DNA of 64,000 nt from the NCBI GenBank assembly GCA_016209885.1, contig JACQVF010000020.1, positions 1-64,000 on the forward strand, written 5' to 3'. Positions 1-7,777 of this stretch are shown here, in pieces. A model generated the notes under the pieces. That model was given only the letters and a program-made list of their open reading frames with translations. It did not search any database and had not been told where the DNA came from. The position numbers and the translations under genes were made by a program. The stretch comes from Gemmatimonadota bacterium (GTDB taxonomy: Bacteria; Gemmatimonadota; Gemmatimonadetes; Longimicrobiales; Gaopeijiaceae). Within the stretch, counting starts at the first letter, position 1. Every line of letters begins with the position of its first letter.

Positions 1-405
1 CGGACCTGGATGAGTGCGACGACGTCGAGGCTTTCGGTGTTCGACGTGGCCGTTGCGTTCCAGGATCCGATGGATCGTATCGACGGTGGGAGCGACCTCG
101 ATCGACGGATCCTTCTGAAGGACGCGCCGGATCTTGCGAGCTCCCCAGCCCTTGCGGTGCTTGCGGAGCTCAAGGATCCGCTCGACGACCCTGGGAGGGG
201 TGGTGTGAGGACAGGTGTGGGGCCGCCGCGAGCGGTCCTGAAGACCAGACAGGCCCTGGTCCTCTAAGCGTTGCAGCCATTTGTAGCCGGTTGGCCGGCT
301 GATGCCGTGACGGCGGCAGAGTTCGGCGAAGTACAGGTCGGAGAGCTGGGCCTCGAGCACGAAGCGGGCACGTTCGGTTTCCACGGTAGCAGTTCTCCAC
401 GGCAT
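1..405 (-). CDS. IS481-family transposase, N-terminal part (truncated by window edge)
   Basis: The minus-strand frame starts with ATG at 405 and stays open to position 1 (135 codons, no stop). The protein opens MPWRTATVETERARFVLEAQ and continues with a helix-turn-helix (CRRHGISRPTGYKWLQR), then the GLSGLQDRSRRPHTCPHTTP segment and a second helical part (RKGWGARKIRRVLQ). This order (HTH, DRSR.PH..PH.TP linker, WG.RK) is the hallmark N-terminus of IS481/IS3-like integrases. A strong Shine-Dalgarno (CTGGAGG, five bases before ATG) supports the start. The DDE catalytic core would lie outside the window, so activity cannot be judged. Confidence 0.8.
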   Translation of the reverse strand, partial: MPWRTATVETERARFVLEAQLSDLYFAELCRRHGISRPTGYKWLQRLEDQGLSGLQDRSRRPHTCPHTTPPRVVERILELRKHRKGWGARKIRRVLQKDPSIEVAPTVDTIHRILERNGHVEHRKPRRRRTHPGP

Positions 406-507
406 CGGGGCCTCCAGGTTTGAGGAAGCCCACAGGGTAACAGGGAGAACTGTAAACCATCAGCCCATAACGTTCTGTAAACGATGTGCCCGGTATGTAC
501 CGGCACA
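1..507 (-). mobile_element. IS481-family insertion sequence, 5' part (runs off the window)
   Basis: The minus strand carries the start of an IS481-type transposase, and about 100 bases upstream of its start codon lies a plausible element end beginning TGTGCC near position 507. IS481-family ends usually begin TGT. The sequence around 485-507 is itself an imperfect palindrome (TGTGCCGGTA ... TACCGGGCACA with one bulge). The other end and the catalytic DDE domain lie beyond position 1, so the terminal repeat and any target duplication cannot be confirmed here. The assignment rests on the transposase; the exact outer boundary is inference. Confidence 0.6.
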
Positions 508-739
508 GGCGTCTAACACCGGGTTCACGGTGCGGGCTCGCTGCGCTCGCCCTTCCCCTTCGGGGCTCGGTCTGCGGGCACTGCGCTTGCAAACGGACGC
601 AAGCTCGTGCCCTTGGCCTCGCCCCTCGGGAACCGCGGCGCACATATTAAACTCTTTACAACTGAGGAGCGCCGCGGTTCGTGAACACTGGTACGTTAGC
701 CGCAATTGCAGGCGCTGTTTAGTGTCCCCATCGGGGATG
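508..739. other. Non-coding stretch between the IS end and the palindrome cluster
   Basis: I find no convincing gene. The segment contains short self-complementary pieces (for example CGCTGCGCTCG and CCCCTTCGGGG near 538-566) and a near-palindromic pair GAACCGCGGCGC ... GCGCCGCGGTTC (about 630-680) around an AT-rich core. Together with the hairpins just to the right it looks like debris of palindromic mobile elements rather than host sequence. Confidence 0.4.
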
Positions 740-908
740 GTGGAAACCCCTCGCCTTCAGGCGAAGGACAGGTTCGCGAAATGATCGCGCAGCGATCATG
801 AGCGAGCAGATGCAGTTCTGATCGCACAGGAATGTTTGCAATGGACACAGCCGACTTCCAGTCGGCCGAGTCGCTCACAGCGCCAACCCCTCGCCTTCAA
901 GGCGAGGG
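740..908. repeat. Cluster of four hairpins, remnant of a palindromic mobile element
   Basis: Four compact hairpins lie within 170 bases. They are TCGCC-TTCA-GGCGA near 751-764, ATGATCGC-GCA-GCGATCAT at 781-799, CCGAC-TTCCA-GTCGG at 851-865, and CCCTCGCCTT-C-AAGGCGAGGG at 888-908. The first and last are versions of the same motif (CCCTCGCCTTCA.GGCGA) about 140 bases apart. Such subterminal hairpins are typical of IS200/IS605 ends (including the 3' region of TnpB-associated guide RNAs) and of REP/BIME elements. No tnpA or tnpB is visible nearby. The terminase frame reads through into this block, so the insertion or rearrangement probably replaced the natural gene end. Confidence 0.5.
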
Positions 909-2322
909 TCGTTGAGTTCGCGTCAAGGAACCCGCCGAGATCGAGTGCGTCGGCGCGGGACGCCGGCGCCGCCAGCACGACAGCCCCAGCCGCCGCGTTT
1001 GCCAGGTCGTCGTGTCTGCCGGGCGCGTGGTCGATGTTGTCGCGTCCGCGGCCCGTGCGCCGCTCCAGGCCCAAGAGCTGAACCCGGAGTCGGGGGTCCT
1101 CGAGCAGCTCGACGCGCCGACCGTTCACGAACGGCAATAGCTCGCCGTACAGCTCGCTTTTCGTCTTCTCTGCCGGCTGGTACTCGATGCCATGTTCGCG
1201 GAACCGCTCCCGCGGCCACTCGCCTGCGTAGCGGTCGCCCACAGCGCGCGTGACCCGATAGGAGCGCAGGAGCAGAGCGAAGTCCCGCACGACCTCATCC
1301 AGGCTGAACGGCGGCCGCACCTCGCGCAACGCATCGAGCACCGCGACGCGGTCGCTCAGGTGCGCGACGCCGAGCGTCATCGAGTCCTGCCCGCTCCCGC
1401 CGCTCGGATCGCAGAAGCCCACGTACCCGATGCCCGCAGCCAGCGCAAGCTCGCGCCGATCCGCGACCGTCACCGCGTCCACCGCTTCCGCCGTCAAGAA
1501 CGACTCGATGTCGGCCCTGAACTCCGCGCCCCATTCCGCAGCCGCCGCAGCGGGGTCCTCCGCGTAGGCCGAATCAATCAGCTTTTCGTCCACGCTCGGG
1601 TTCATGGTGCGGGTCGGCGCCCGCCAAACGAGCACGGGGTCGTCGTCCTGGCCGTGGTGGCGCTCAAACGCCGTCCACAGTGCTCCCCGGCGGGCATACG
1701 GCGTGGAGGTGGCGAGCAAGAGCGCGCCCGGGACGGTCGCCATCGCCGGCCTGAGTGCATTCACCGTCTCCACGTCGGGGTTGGCTGACTCGGGGTCCGG
1801 CCAGAACGCGATCTCGTCGAGCACCGCCGCGACGATGGTGTAGCCGCGCACGGCCCGGTAGCTGCTGGTGTGCACCTCGATGACGACGCGGTTGCGCAGC
1901 TCGATGCTCTCCCGCGTCTCGTGCGCCACCTTGCGGGCGAGAAGCAGCGAGCCGGCGAGCAACCCCCGCACGTAGCGCATGACAGTCCGGGCTTGCTTCC
2001 GGTCCGCGGCCAGGACCATGACCGTCCCCACCTCGCCGGCCGCGAGCACCTCGCCGTAATCGCGGAAGCACGCCAGGATCACCGCCACGAGCGCGGCGAT
2101 GCGGCTCTTGCCCGCCCGTCGGCCGGCCACAACCCACGCCTCGCGCACCAGTCCCACGGGCGGCGTCTCCCGGCCCGTGCACCCGCGGTAGAGCGCCAGC
2201 GCGTCGCCATCGGGCGCGAGCCCGAAGAGCGCGGCCAGCAACGCGCGCCATGCCGTCCAGGACTCCCCCGCGAACTGGCGCCCAAACAGATTCGGGTCGG
2301 ACAGCGCGTCGAGAATGGTCAC
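796..2322 (-). CDS. Phage terminase large subunit (C-terminus altered)
   Basis: ATPase-nuclease that packages phage DNA into proheads. Numbered from the GTG at 2322, a Walker A-like motif GRRAGKS sits at about residues 67-73, the Walker B motif VLDEIAFW at about 167-174, and the coupling motif LLATSTPYA follows. The C-terminal half has nuclease-type acidic motifs (GFCDPSGGSGQDS and DHAPGRHDDLANA). An in-frame ATG at 2451 would give a longer product overlapping the upstream gene; GTG 2322 is preferred because recognisable homology begins right there, although I see no strong ribosome site. After about residue 465 (LGGFLDANSTT) the frame runs into the palindrome cluster, so the last 30 or so residues are probably not original. 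Reads as a prophage remnant. Confidence 0.75.
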   Translation of the reverse strand: MTILDALSDPNLFGRQFAGESWTAWRALLAALFGLAPDGDALALYRGCTGRETPPVGLVREAWVVAGRRAGKSRIAALVAVILACFRDYGEVLAAGEVGTVMVLAADRKQARTVMRYVRGLLAGSLLLARKVAHETRESIELRNRVVIEVHTSSYRAVRGYTIVAAVLDEIAFWPDPESANPDVETVNALRPAMATVPGALLLATSTPYARRGALWTAFERHHGQDDDPVLVWRAPTRTMNPSVDEKLIDSAYAEDPAAAAAEWGAEFRADIESFLTAEAVDAVTVADRRELALAAGIGYVGFCDPSGGSGQDSMTLGVAHLSDRVAVLDALREVRPPFSLDEVVRDFALLLRSYRVTRAVGDRYAGEWPRERFREHGIEYQPAEKTKSELYGELLPFVNGRRVELLEDPRLRVQLLGLERRTGRGRDNIDHAPGRHDDLANAAAGAVVLAAPASRADALDLGGFLDANSTTLALKARGWRCERLGRLEVGCVHCKHSCAIRTASARS

Positions 2323-2410
2323 GGACGCGCCAGCGCCCGCGGGCGCCGCGATCTCGCGGGCGGAAGGGGTGGAGGTGCGCCCCGGCCCCGTTCGCCCATC
2401 TCCGCGACTG

Positions 2411-2878
2411 CTATGCCCCGGGGCCACCGCTCCCGCCCTCGCCGTACACATTCGCCACGTATTCCCGCAGGTCGCCTACCTCCGGCCCCCGCCGCTCCAG
2501 CCCGAGCATCTGGAGGTACTTGGCCAGGCTGTCGGCGAGCCGCTGGCGGTCCAACACCACGCGATGCAGCTTCCGGCTCCTCCGGTTCACGATGGCGCCC
2601 GAGCGCAGCAAGTACCCGTCCACGTGTTCCAGGAGCAGCGCCGTGCGGATGGTGAGGTTGACGAGCGCCTGCTGCTGCGCCGTCACGTTCCCGCCAAGGT
2701 CGGCCACCAGCGCGTCCCGGAACTCCCTGAGCTTCGCGCCCGTCTCGCCCAGCTCGTCGAGCCATGCGTCGCCCGGCCCGGTGCGCTCCAGGGCCCGTTG
2801 CAGGGCGTAGAGCCCGCTCTTGCGGTAACGGCGCTTGCGGCCGGGTGCGGGATCGTGCGGGGTTCTTGCAGGCATCAT
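2411..2878 (-). CDS. Phage protein, putative terminase small-subunit-like partner
   Basis: A 155-residue mostly helical protein starting MMPARTPHDPAPGRKRRYRK; ATG at 2878 and 2875 are both possible. The pattern of an RYRKSGLYALQRAL opening, a long helical middle and the segment LLLEHVDGYLLRSGAIVNRRSR followed by LADSLAKYLQMLGLERR is one I associate with small proteins encoded directly upstream of large terminases in prophages and phage-like elements, where they may recognise DNA. Its position 88 bases upstream of the large terminase on the same strand supports packaging. No clear helix-turn-helix can be named from sequence alone, so the role is inferred from context. Confidence 0.55.
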   Translation of the reverse strand: MMPARTPHDPAPGRKRRYRKSGLYALQRALERTGPGDAWLDELGETGAKLREFRDALVADLGGNVTAQQQALVNLTIRTALLLEHVDGYLLRSGAIVNRRSRKLHRVVLDRQRLADSLAKYLQMLGLERRGPEVGDLREYVANVYGEGGSGGPGA

Positions 2879-3519
2879 GTACAGCAAAGTCGCGGCAAGG
2901 TCACCAGAAGCCGCCTTGCGCCACAACGAGTTACGGAACCCGACTGGTTTCCCAAACCGATAGGCGGCGGCTCCGTGGATGCGCATCCGCGCGGTGCCGA
3001 CTTTGCCGTGACTTTGCCGTGACCACCGCCGCAGGGTGCAGAACATGCAAAAGGGACCGCGGCGAGAAGCCGCATGATTACACGGTTTCCGACGCTAGTC
3101 CCTCTAAGTATAAGCGGGGTTTGGGGTTTGAAGACCAGTCGGAACACCAGTCCCGATCCGCCCCCATTTTTCAATCTTGAGCGTCGGAGTGCCGCACCGG
3201 TCGAGTCTCCGGAATCGGCGGGTGGCTCCCACCTCCGGTCCCAGTGCCCGTGGGTCGGCTCGAGCAGCCTCCACGGAAGAGAGTATCGATGTGCCCCTGC
3301 CGGAATCAACTCCCCATGCGCCTTCGAATCGAACGAGCGCGCCGCCCAAGGCCCCGCAGGCTCCACCGGGCGACTTGCGAATGTGGCGGCCACATCGGAT
3401 ATCTTACCCAGAACTCCCTCGAGATGTGGTATTTCCCGATGGATTCTCCATGCGGACGACCGCAGGAACGGCGGCCAGCCCGCCGCGAGCCACAGACCTA
3501 GATGTGTGCGGAGGAGCGG
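2879..3519. other. Intergenic region with a selC fragment, otherwise no gene
   Basis: This 641-base stretch separates the prophage genes from host genes. Apart from the partial selenocysteine tRNA on the minus strand (3127-3165) I see no gene. A direct repeat (GACTTTGCCGTGACTTTGCCGTGACC) lies near 2998-3023. A segment CCGACTGGTTTCCCAAACC near 2940 on the plus strand loosely resembles the inverted tRNA piece CCGACTGGTCTTCAAACC, which may be chance. Confidence 0.4.
3127..3165 (-). pseudogene. selC: 5' half of a selenocysteine tRNA gene (selC), ends at the anticodon loop
   Basis: Read on the minus strand from 3165: an 8-base acceptor strand GGGGGCGG, two linker bases AT, a 6-bp D-stem CGGGAC/GTTCCG with a 4-base TGGT loop, one linker base, the 5' anticodon strand CTGGT and the loop CTTCAAA with anticodon TCA. 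The 6-bp D-stem with tetraloop and the UCA anticodon are distinctive of bacterial tRNA-Sec and match E. coli selC element by element. The expected ACCAG strand, long variable arm, T-arm and CCGCCCCC acceptor strand do not follow, and I found no GTTCGA T-loop in the next 250 bases. It is therefore a broken copy, next to phage genes. Confidence 0.7.
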
Positions 3520-4026
3520 ATGACCGATCCTTTCGAGGAACTCGAGCGACGACTCGAACAGACGCGTCAGCCGGGCGAACGCCAGGGAGCCCGCGACGAG
3601 GAGGTCACGGCACTGCGTGACCAATGGAGGAAGGTGTTCACCGCGCTGGGGCAGCAGGTGCGCGACTTGATGGCGCGGCTGCGGGAGAGGGAAGGGATGG
3701 CGGGTGACGTCCGGCCCACGGACTATGGCTTCCGCCTGATGCTGGTCGCGAACATCGGGAAGACGCGGCGGGAGTGCTCGTTCGGGATCCCGCGCGAGAT
3801 CCGCGTCTCGTGCATCTTCGTGGACGAGGACGGGGCGTGGGGGTCGAAGGGCGAGACAGTGGCACGCGTGATCCTCCCGCTGTCGGACCACGTCATCACC
3901 TTTACGCGCAGCGGACGGCTCGGGTGGCGCGCGGAGGACGGGAGCCAGCAAACGGCGGACGCCATGGATCCGGGGGTGCTCCGCAGGTTCCTCACCGATC
4001 TCGTCGCTCAGGACCTTCTGGCCTGA
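3520..4026 (+). CDS. Hypothetical protein, 168 residues
   Basis: Not recognised. The start MTDPFEELERRLEQ is chosen because GGAGG sits five bases upstream; an in-frame ATG at 3502 would add six residues. Residues 1-50 are strongly charged and helical (likely a short coiled coil, with DQWRKVFTALGQQVRDLMARLRE). The rest is predicted mixed strand (GFRLMLVANIG, REIRVSCIFVDEDG, TVARVILPLSDHVITFTRSG) ending in a helix (PGVLRRFLTDLVAQ). No signal peptide or membrane segment is visible. It lies between the mobile region and the deoC-ALDH16 pair, so it could be host or accessory. Confidence 0.6.
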   Translation: MTDPFEELERRLEQTRQPGERQGARDEEVTALRDQWRKVFTALGQQVRDLMARLREREGMAGDVRPTDYGFRLMLVANIGKTRRECSFGIPREIRVSCIFVDEDGAWGSKGETVARVILPLSDHVITFTRSGRLGWRAEDGSQQTADAMDPGVLRRFLTDLVAQDLLA

Positions 4027-4302
4027 GCCGGTCTGTTCGCCCACGGTACCAGGCTCGGTTCGTGCGCAAGGGCTGCGAAGCGGCGCTGCGGCGCTGGACG
4101 GCCGCGTTCCCGCCCGGATATCTTTCAACTCGGCCTCGGAGCATTGGGCACACGCAGCGTCGTGCGTGCCCCGGTCGGGAGCCTGCCGGCGGCTTGCCTA
4201 TCGGGCGGCGAGGAGAAGCCGGACAGAGGGCTCCGGGAGAGTTCGGTGGCTGCGATCGGGCATCGCCAAGTATCCGTGGCGGAGCGGCTGCCACGGGAGC
4301 CC

Positions 4303-5259
4303 GTGACTCCCGGCGTGCGAAACCCGGGCGTTCCACTCGATCTGGAGTGGATCCGCGGGTTGCGCGTGAACCGGAGCGCCGTGGAGCGTCGGACCGCCAC
4401 GCTACCGCGCCGGCGCACCGTAAAGAAGGACTGGCAGGCGGCCTGGCTCCTGCGCGCCGTGACCTGCATCGACCTCACGACCCTCTCGGGCGACGACACG
4501 CCCGGGAGGGTTCGCCGCCTCTCTGCCAAGGCGCGCCAACCGGTGCGCGAGGACATCCTGGGCGGCCTGGGGGCCGCACATCTGGACATCCGCGTGGCTG
4601 CGGTGTGCGTCTACCACGCCCTTGTGGAGACCGCCGTGGAGGCGCTCCGAGGGTCGGGGATCCCCGTGGCCGCGGTCTCCACGGGCTTTCCTGCCGGGCT
4701 CAATCCCCTGCCCCAGCGCATCGCCGAGATCCGGGCGTCACTCGCGGCGGGCGCCGACGAGATCGATGTGGTCGTCACCCGTGCCCACGTGCTCACGGGG
4801 CGGTGGCAGGCCCTGCACGATGAGGTCCGCTCTTTCCGGGAGGCATGCGGCAGCGCATGCATGAAGACGATCCTCGCCACTGGCGAGCTGGCTACGCTGA
4901 GCAATGTGGCGCGGGCCAGCGTGGTGTGCATGATGGCCGGCGCGGACTTCATCAAGACGTCCACGGGGAAGGAAGCGGTGAACGCCACGCTACCGGTAGG
5001 CCTGGTGATGGTGCGCGCCATCCGGGACTACGCTCAGCGCACGGGCCACCGCGTCGGACTCAAGCCGGCGGGCGGCATCCGGATGGCCCGCCAGGCGCTG
5101 GACTGGCTGCTGCTCATGAAGGAAGAGCTGGGCGCCGTCTGGCTTCGCCCCGAGCTCTTCCGCCTGGGCGCGAGTACGCTTCTGGGTGACATCGAGCGCC
5201 AGCTCGAGCACCATCTCACCGGGCGCTACTCGGCGTCGTTCCGCCACCCGCTCGCCTGA
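4303..5259 (+). CDS. deoC: Deoxyribose-phosphate aldolase, animal-type
   Basis: Cleaves 2-deoxyribose-5-phosphate to acetaldehyde and glyceraldehyde-3-phosphate in deoxynucleoside breakdown. Schiff-base lysine motif FIKTSTGKE, second lysine GLKPAGGIR and acidic residue in ADEIDVVVTR are all present. It carries segments typical of vertebrate DERA rather than short bacterial DeoC (RRTVKKDWQAAWLLRAVT, IDLTTLSGDDT, KTILATGELATL, FRLGASTLLGDIERQ...HHLTGRYSA). GTG at 4303 gives 318 residues, the length I recall for human DERA, with GGGAG just upstream. Earlier in-frame starts (GTG 4246 after GGGAGAG, TTG 4144) are possible. The stop is 10 bases from the ALDH16 start, so the pair is one transcription unit; acetaldehyde released here is a plausible ALDH substrate. 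Confidence 0.9.
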   Translation: MTPGVRNPGVPLDLEWIRGLRVNRSAVERRTATLPRRRTVKKDWQAAWLLRAVTCIDLTTLSGDDTPGRVRRLSAKARQPVREDILGGLGAAHLDIRVAAVCVYHALVETAVEALRGSGIPVAAVSTGFPAGLNPLPQRIAEIRASLAAGADEIDVVVTRAHVLTGRWQALHDEVRSFREACGSACMKTILATGELATLSNVARASVVCMMAGADFIKTSTGKEAVNATLPVGLVMVRAIRDYAQRTGHRVGLKPAGGIRMARQALDWLLLMKEELGAVWLRPELFRLGASTLLGDIERQLEHHLTGRYSASFRHPLA

Positions 5260-5269
5260 GGGGACCGCG

Positions 5270-7777
5270 ATGTCGAAGATCGCAGAGATTTTCGAGACGA
5301 TGGAATACGGGCCGGCGCCGGAGACCGCCGCGCCCGCAATCCGCTGGCTCGAGGAGCGGGAGCGCGTCTTCGGGCTCTTCATCGGTGGGGAGTGGCGGAG
5401 CCCGGCCTCGGGCGAGTACTTCGATTCGGTCAACCCGGCCACTGGAAAACCCATCGCGCGGGTGAGCCAGGCGGGTGCCGGGGACGTGGACGCGGCCGTG
5501 CAGGCCGCGCGCGCAGCCTTCCCGACCTGGCGCACCCTGGATGGCCACGCCCGGGCCCGTTACCTCTACGCGCTGGCCCGCCACATCCAGAAGCACGCCC
5601 GACTCTTTGCGGTCCTGGAGTCCCTGGACAACGGCAAGCCGATCCGCGAGTCGCGCGACATCGACATCCCGCTGGTGGCCCGCCACTTCTACCACCACGC
5701 CGGATGGGCTCAGCTCGCGGAGTCGAGGCTCGCGGGCTACGTGCCGGTGGGCGTGGTTGGCCAGATCATCCCCTGGAACTTCCCCCTGCTCATGCTGGCG
5801 TGGAAGATCGCCCCCGCACTCGCGGCCGGAAATACGCTCGTCCTCAAGCCCGCCGAATTCACGCCACTCACGGGGCTTCTCTTCGGCGAGATCTGCCAGG
5901 AGGTGGGGCTGCCCGCGGGCGTCGTCAACATCGTGACCGGCGACGGGCGGACGGGCGAGCTCATCGTCCGGCACCCCGACGTGGACAAGATCGCGTTCAC
6001 GGGGTCCACGGAGGTGGGCCGCATCATCCGCGAGGCCACCGCGGGCTCCGGGAAGCGGCTCTCCCTGGAGCTGGGCGGCAAGTCGCCGTTCATCGTCTAC
6101 GACGACGCAGACCTGGACAGCGTGGTGGAAGGGGTCGTGGACGCCATCTGGTTCAACCAGGGGCAGGTCTGCTGCGCGGGCTCGCGAATCCTCGCCCAGG
6201 AAGGCATCGCCGACCGCCTCGTCCAGAAGCTCAAGGCGAGGATGGAGACGCTCCGGATCGGGGACCCGTTGGACAAGGCCGTGGACATCGGGGCCATCAT
6301 CGCGCCGGTCCAACTCGACAAGATCCAGCGCCTGGTGCGCCAGGGGCAGAGCGAGGGCGCCGAGGTCTGGCAGCCATCGTGGAGCTGCCCCACGGAAGGC
6401 TATTTCTACCCGCCCACGCTCTGCACCAACGTCTCACCGGCCGCGACCATCGCGCAGGTCGAGATCTTCGGGCCCGTGGTCGTGCTCATGACGTTTCGCA
6501 CTCCCGACGAGTCCGTCGAGCTCGCGAACAACACGCGCTACGGCCTGGCCGCCAGCGTCTGGACCGAGAACATCAACCTCGCCCTCGATGTCGCGCCGCA
6601 GCTCAAGGCCGGCACGGTCTGGGTCAACTGCACGAACCTCTTCGACGCCGCATCCGGCTTCGGCGGCTACCGGGAGAGCGGGTTCGGCCGCGAAGGCGGG
6701 TTGGAGGGGCTATGGGACTACGTGAGATCCGCGTGGGAGGAAGAGTTCGAGCGCGCGGGCGCCGATGCGGCGTACGAAAGCGACGGCGCCACCGCCCGAA
6801 GTGAAGCTCCAGGCGGTGGCGCGGGAGCGGAGCCGCTCACGCACGACCCTCCCGCCGCGCACGAGGCCGCCACGGCCCAGGGGCCGGCCGGCTGGTCATC
6901 CCCTGCTCCCCTCGCCGGGGACGCAGCGCCACAGATCGACCGGACGGCGAAGCTCTATATCGGCGGCCGACAGGTGCGCCCGGACCAGGAATACAGCCTC
7001 AGCGTCCGGGATCCGGGGGGACGTGCCCTGGGCGAGGTGGGGCGCGGCAACCGCAAAGACATCCGGAACGCCGTCGAGGCCGCCCGAGGCGCGCAGTCGT
7101 GGGGGCGCGCCACCGCGCATCAGCGGGCCCAAGTCCTCTACTACACCGGCGAGAACCTGGGCGCTCGCGCCGGCGAGTTCGCTCGCCGCATCATCGAGAT
7201 GACCGGTTGCGCCCCCGAGGTCGCCGCACGCGAGGTGGACCTCTCCATCCGGCGACTGTTCACGTACGGGGCCTGGGCGGACAAGTGGGACGGCTTCGTC
7301 CACCATACGCCCTTCCGCAATGTGACCCTCGCCATGCCGGAGCCCATCGGCGTCATGGGCATTGCATGCCCGCGCGAAGCACCGCTGCTGGCCCTCGTCT
7401 CCACCGCAGCACCCGCCGTCGCCATGGGCAACACCGTCGTGATCATCCCATCCGAACGATGGCCCCTTGCCGCTACCGACTTCTACCAGGTCCTCGATAC
7501 CTCCGATGTGCCGGAAGGCGTCATCAACCTCGTCACCGGGCTCCGCGATGAGCTCTCCCAGGTCCTCGCCGCCCACGACGACGTGGACGCCATGTGGTAC
7601 TTCGGGTCCCACCAGGGGAGCGCTACGGTGGAGCGAGTCTCCACCGGCAACATGAAGCGCACCTGGGTGAGCTATGGCCGGCGCCGCGACTGGACGGACC
7701 CGCGCCAGGGCGAAGGCGAAGAGTTCCTCAGGCAGGCCACGCAGATCAAGAACATCTGGATCCCGTACGGCGAGTAG
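5270..7777 (+). CDS. Two-domain aldehyde dehydrogenase of the ALDH16 family
   Basis: 835 residues made of two ALDH modules. Module 1 (about 1-510) begins IAEIFETMEYGPAPE, typical of ALDH16, and has the full catalytic set: IIPWNFPLLMLAWK, ELGGKSPFIVYDD (general-base Glu) and FNQGQVCCAGSR (nucleophile Cys). A linker rich in Ala, Gly, Pro (about 510-560) leads to module 2, which keeps MPEPIGVMGIACP and TVVIIPSE but has no Cys motif and ends NMKRTWVSYG...IWIPYGE. Bacterial ALDH16 enzymes are known to be active in module 1, whereas the human protein lost its Cys. Translationally close to deoC (GAGGGGA precedes the ATG), consistent with oxidising acetaldehyde from deoxyribose breakdown. A very similar single-domain ALDH is excluded by the second module. 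Confidence 0.9.
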   Translation: MSKIAEIFETMEYGPAPETAAPAIRWLEERERVFGLFIGGEWRSPASGEYFDSVNPATGKPIARVSQAGAGDVDAAVQAARAAFPTWRTLDGHARARYLYALARHIQKHARLFAVLESLDNGKPIRESRDIDIPLVARHFYHHAGWAQLAESRLAGYVPVGVVGQIIPWNFPLLMLAWKIAPALAAGNTLVLKPAEFTPLTGLLFGEICQEVGLPAGVVNIVTGDGRTGELIVRHPDVDKIAFTGSTEVGRIIREATAGSGKRLSLELGGKSPFIVYDDADLDSVVEGVVDAIWFNQGQVCCAGSRILAQEGIADRLVQKLKARMETLRIGDPLDKAVDIGAIIAPVQLDKIQRLVRQGQSEGAEVWQPSWSCPTEGYFYPPTLCTNVSPAATIAQVEIFGPVVVLMTFRTPDESVELANNTRYGLAASVWTENINLALDVAPQLKAGTVWVNCTNLFDAASGFGGYRESGFGREGGLEGLWDYVRSAWEEEFERAGADAAYESDGATARSEAPGGGAGAEPLTHDPPAAHEAATAQGPAGWSSPAPLAGDAAPQIDRTAKLYIGGRQVRPDQEYSLSVRDPGGRALGEVGRGNRKDIRNAVEAARGAQSWGRATAHQRAQVLYYTGENLGARAGEFARRIIEMTGCAPEVAAREVDLSIRRLFTYGAWADKWDGFVHHTPFRNVTLAMPEPIGVMGIACPREAPLLALVSTAAPAVAMGNTVVIIPSERWPLAATDFYQVLDTSDVPEGVINLVTGLRDELSQVLAAHDDVDAMWYFGSHQGSATVERVSTGNMKRTWVSYGRRRDWTDPRQGEGEEFLRQATQIKNIWIPYGE

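Noticed and set aside
740-908. CRISPR array
   Set aside because: The repeated hairpins differ in sequence, there are only two related copies, no regular spacers and no cas genes.
2950-3126. Complete intron-containing selC with its 3' half downstream
   Set aside because: No GTTCGA-type T-loop and no strand complementary to GGGGGCGG were found in the 250 bases that follow the 5' half.
2875-4128. 417-codon minus-strand open frame spanning the selC fragment and the 168-residue gene
   Set aside because: Low-complexity Arg/Pro composition, no motif, and it crosses both a tRNA remnant and a better supported plus-strand gene.
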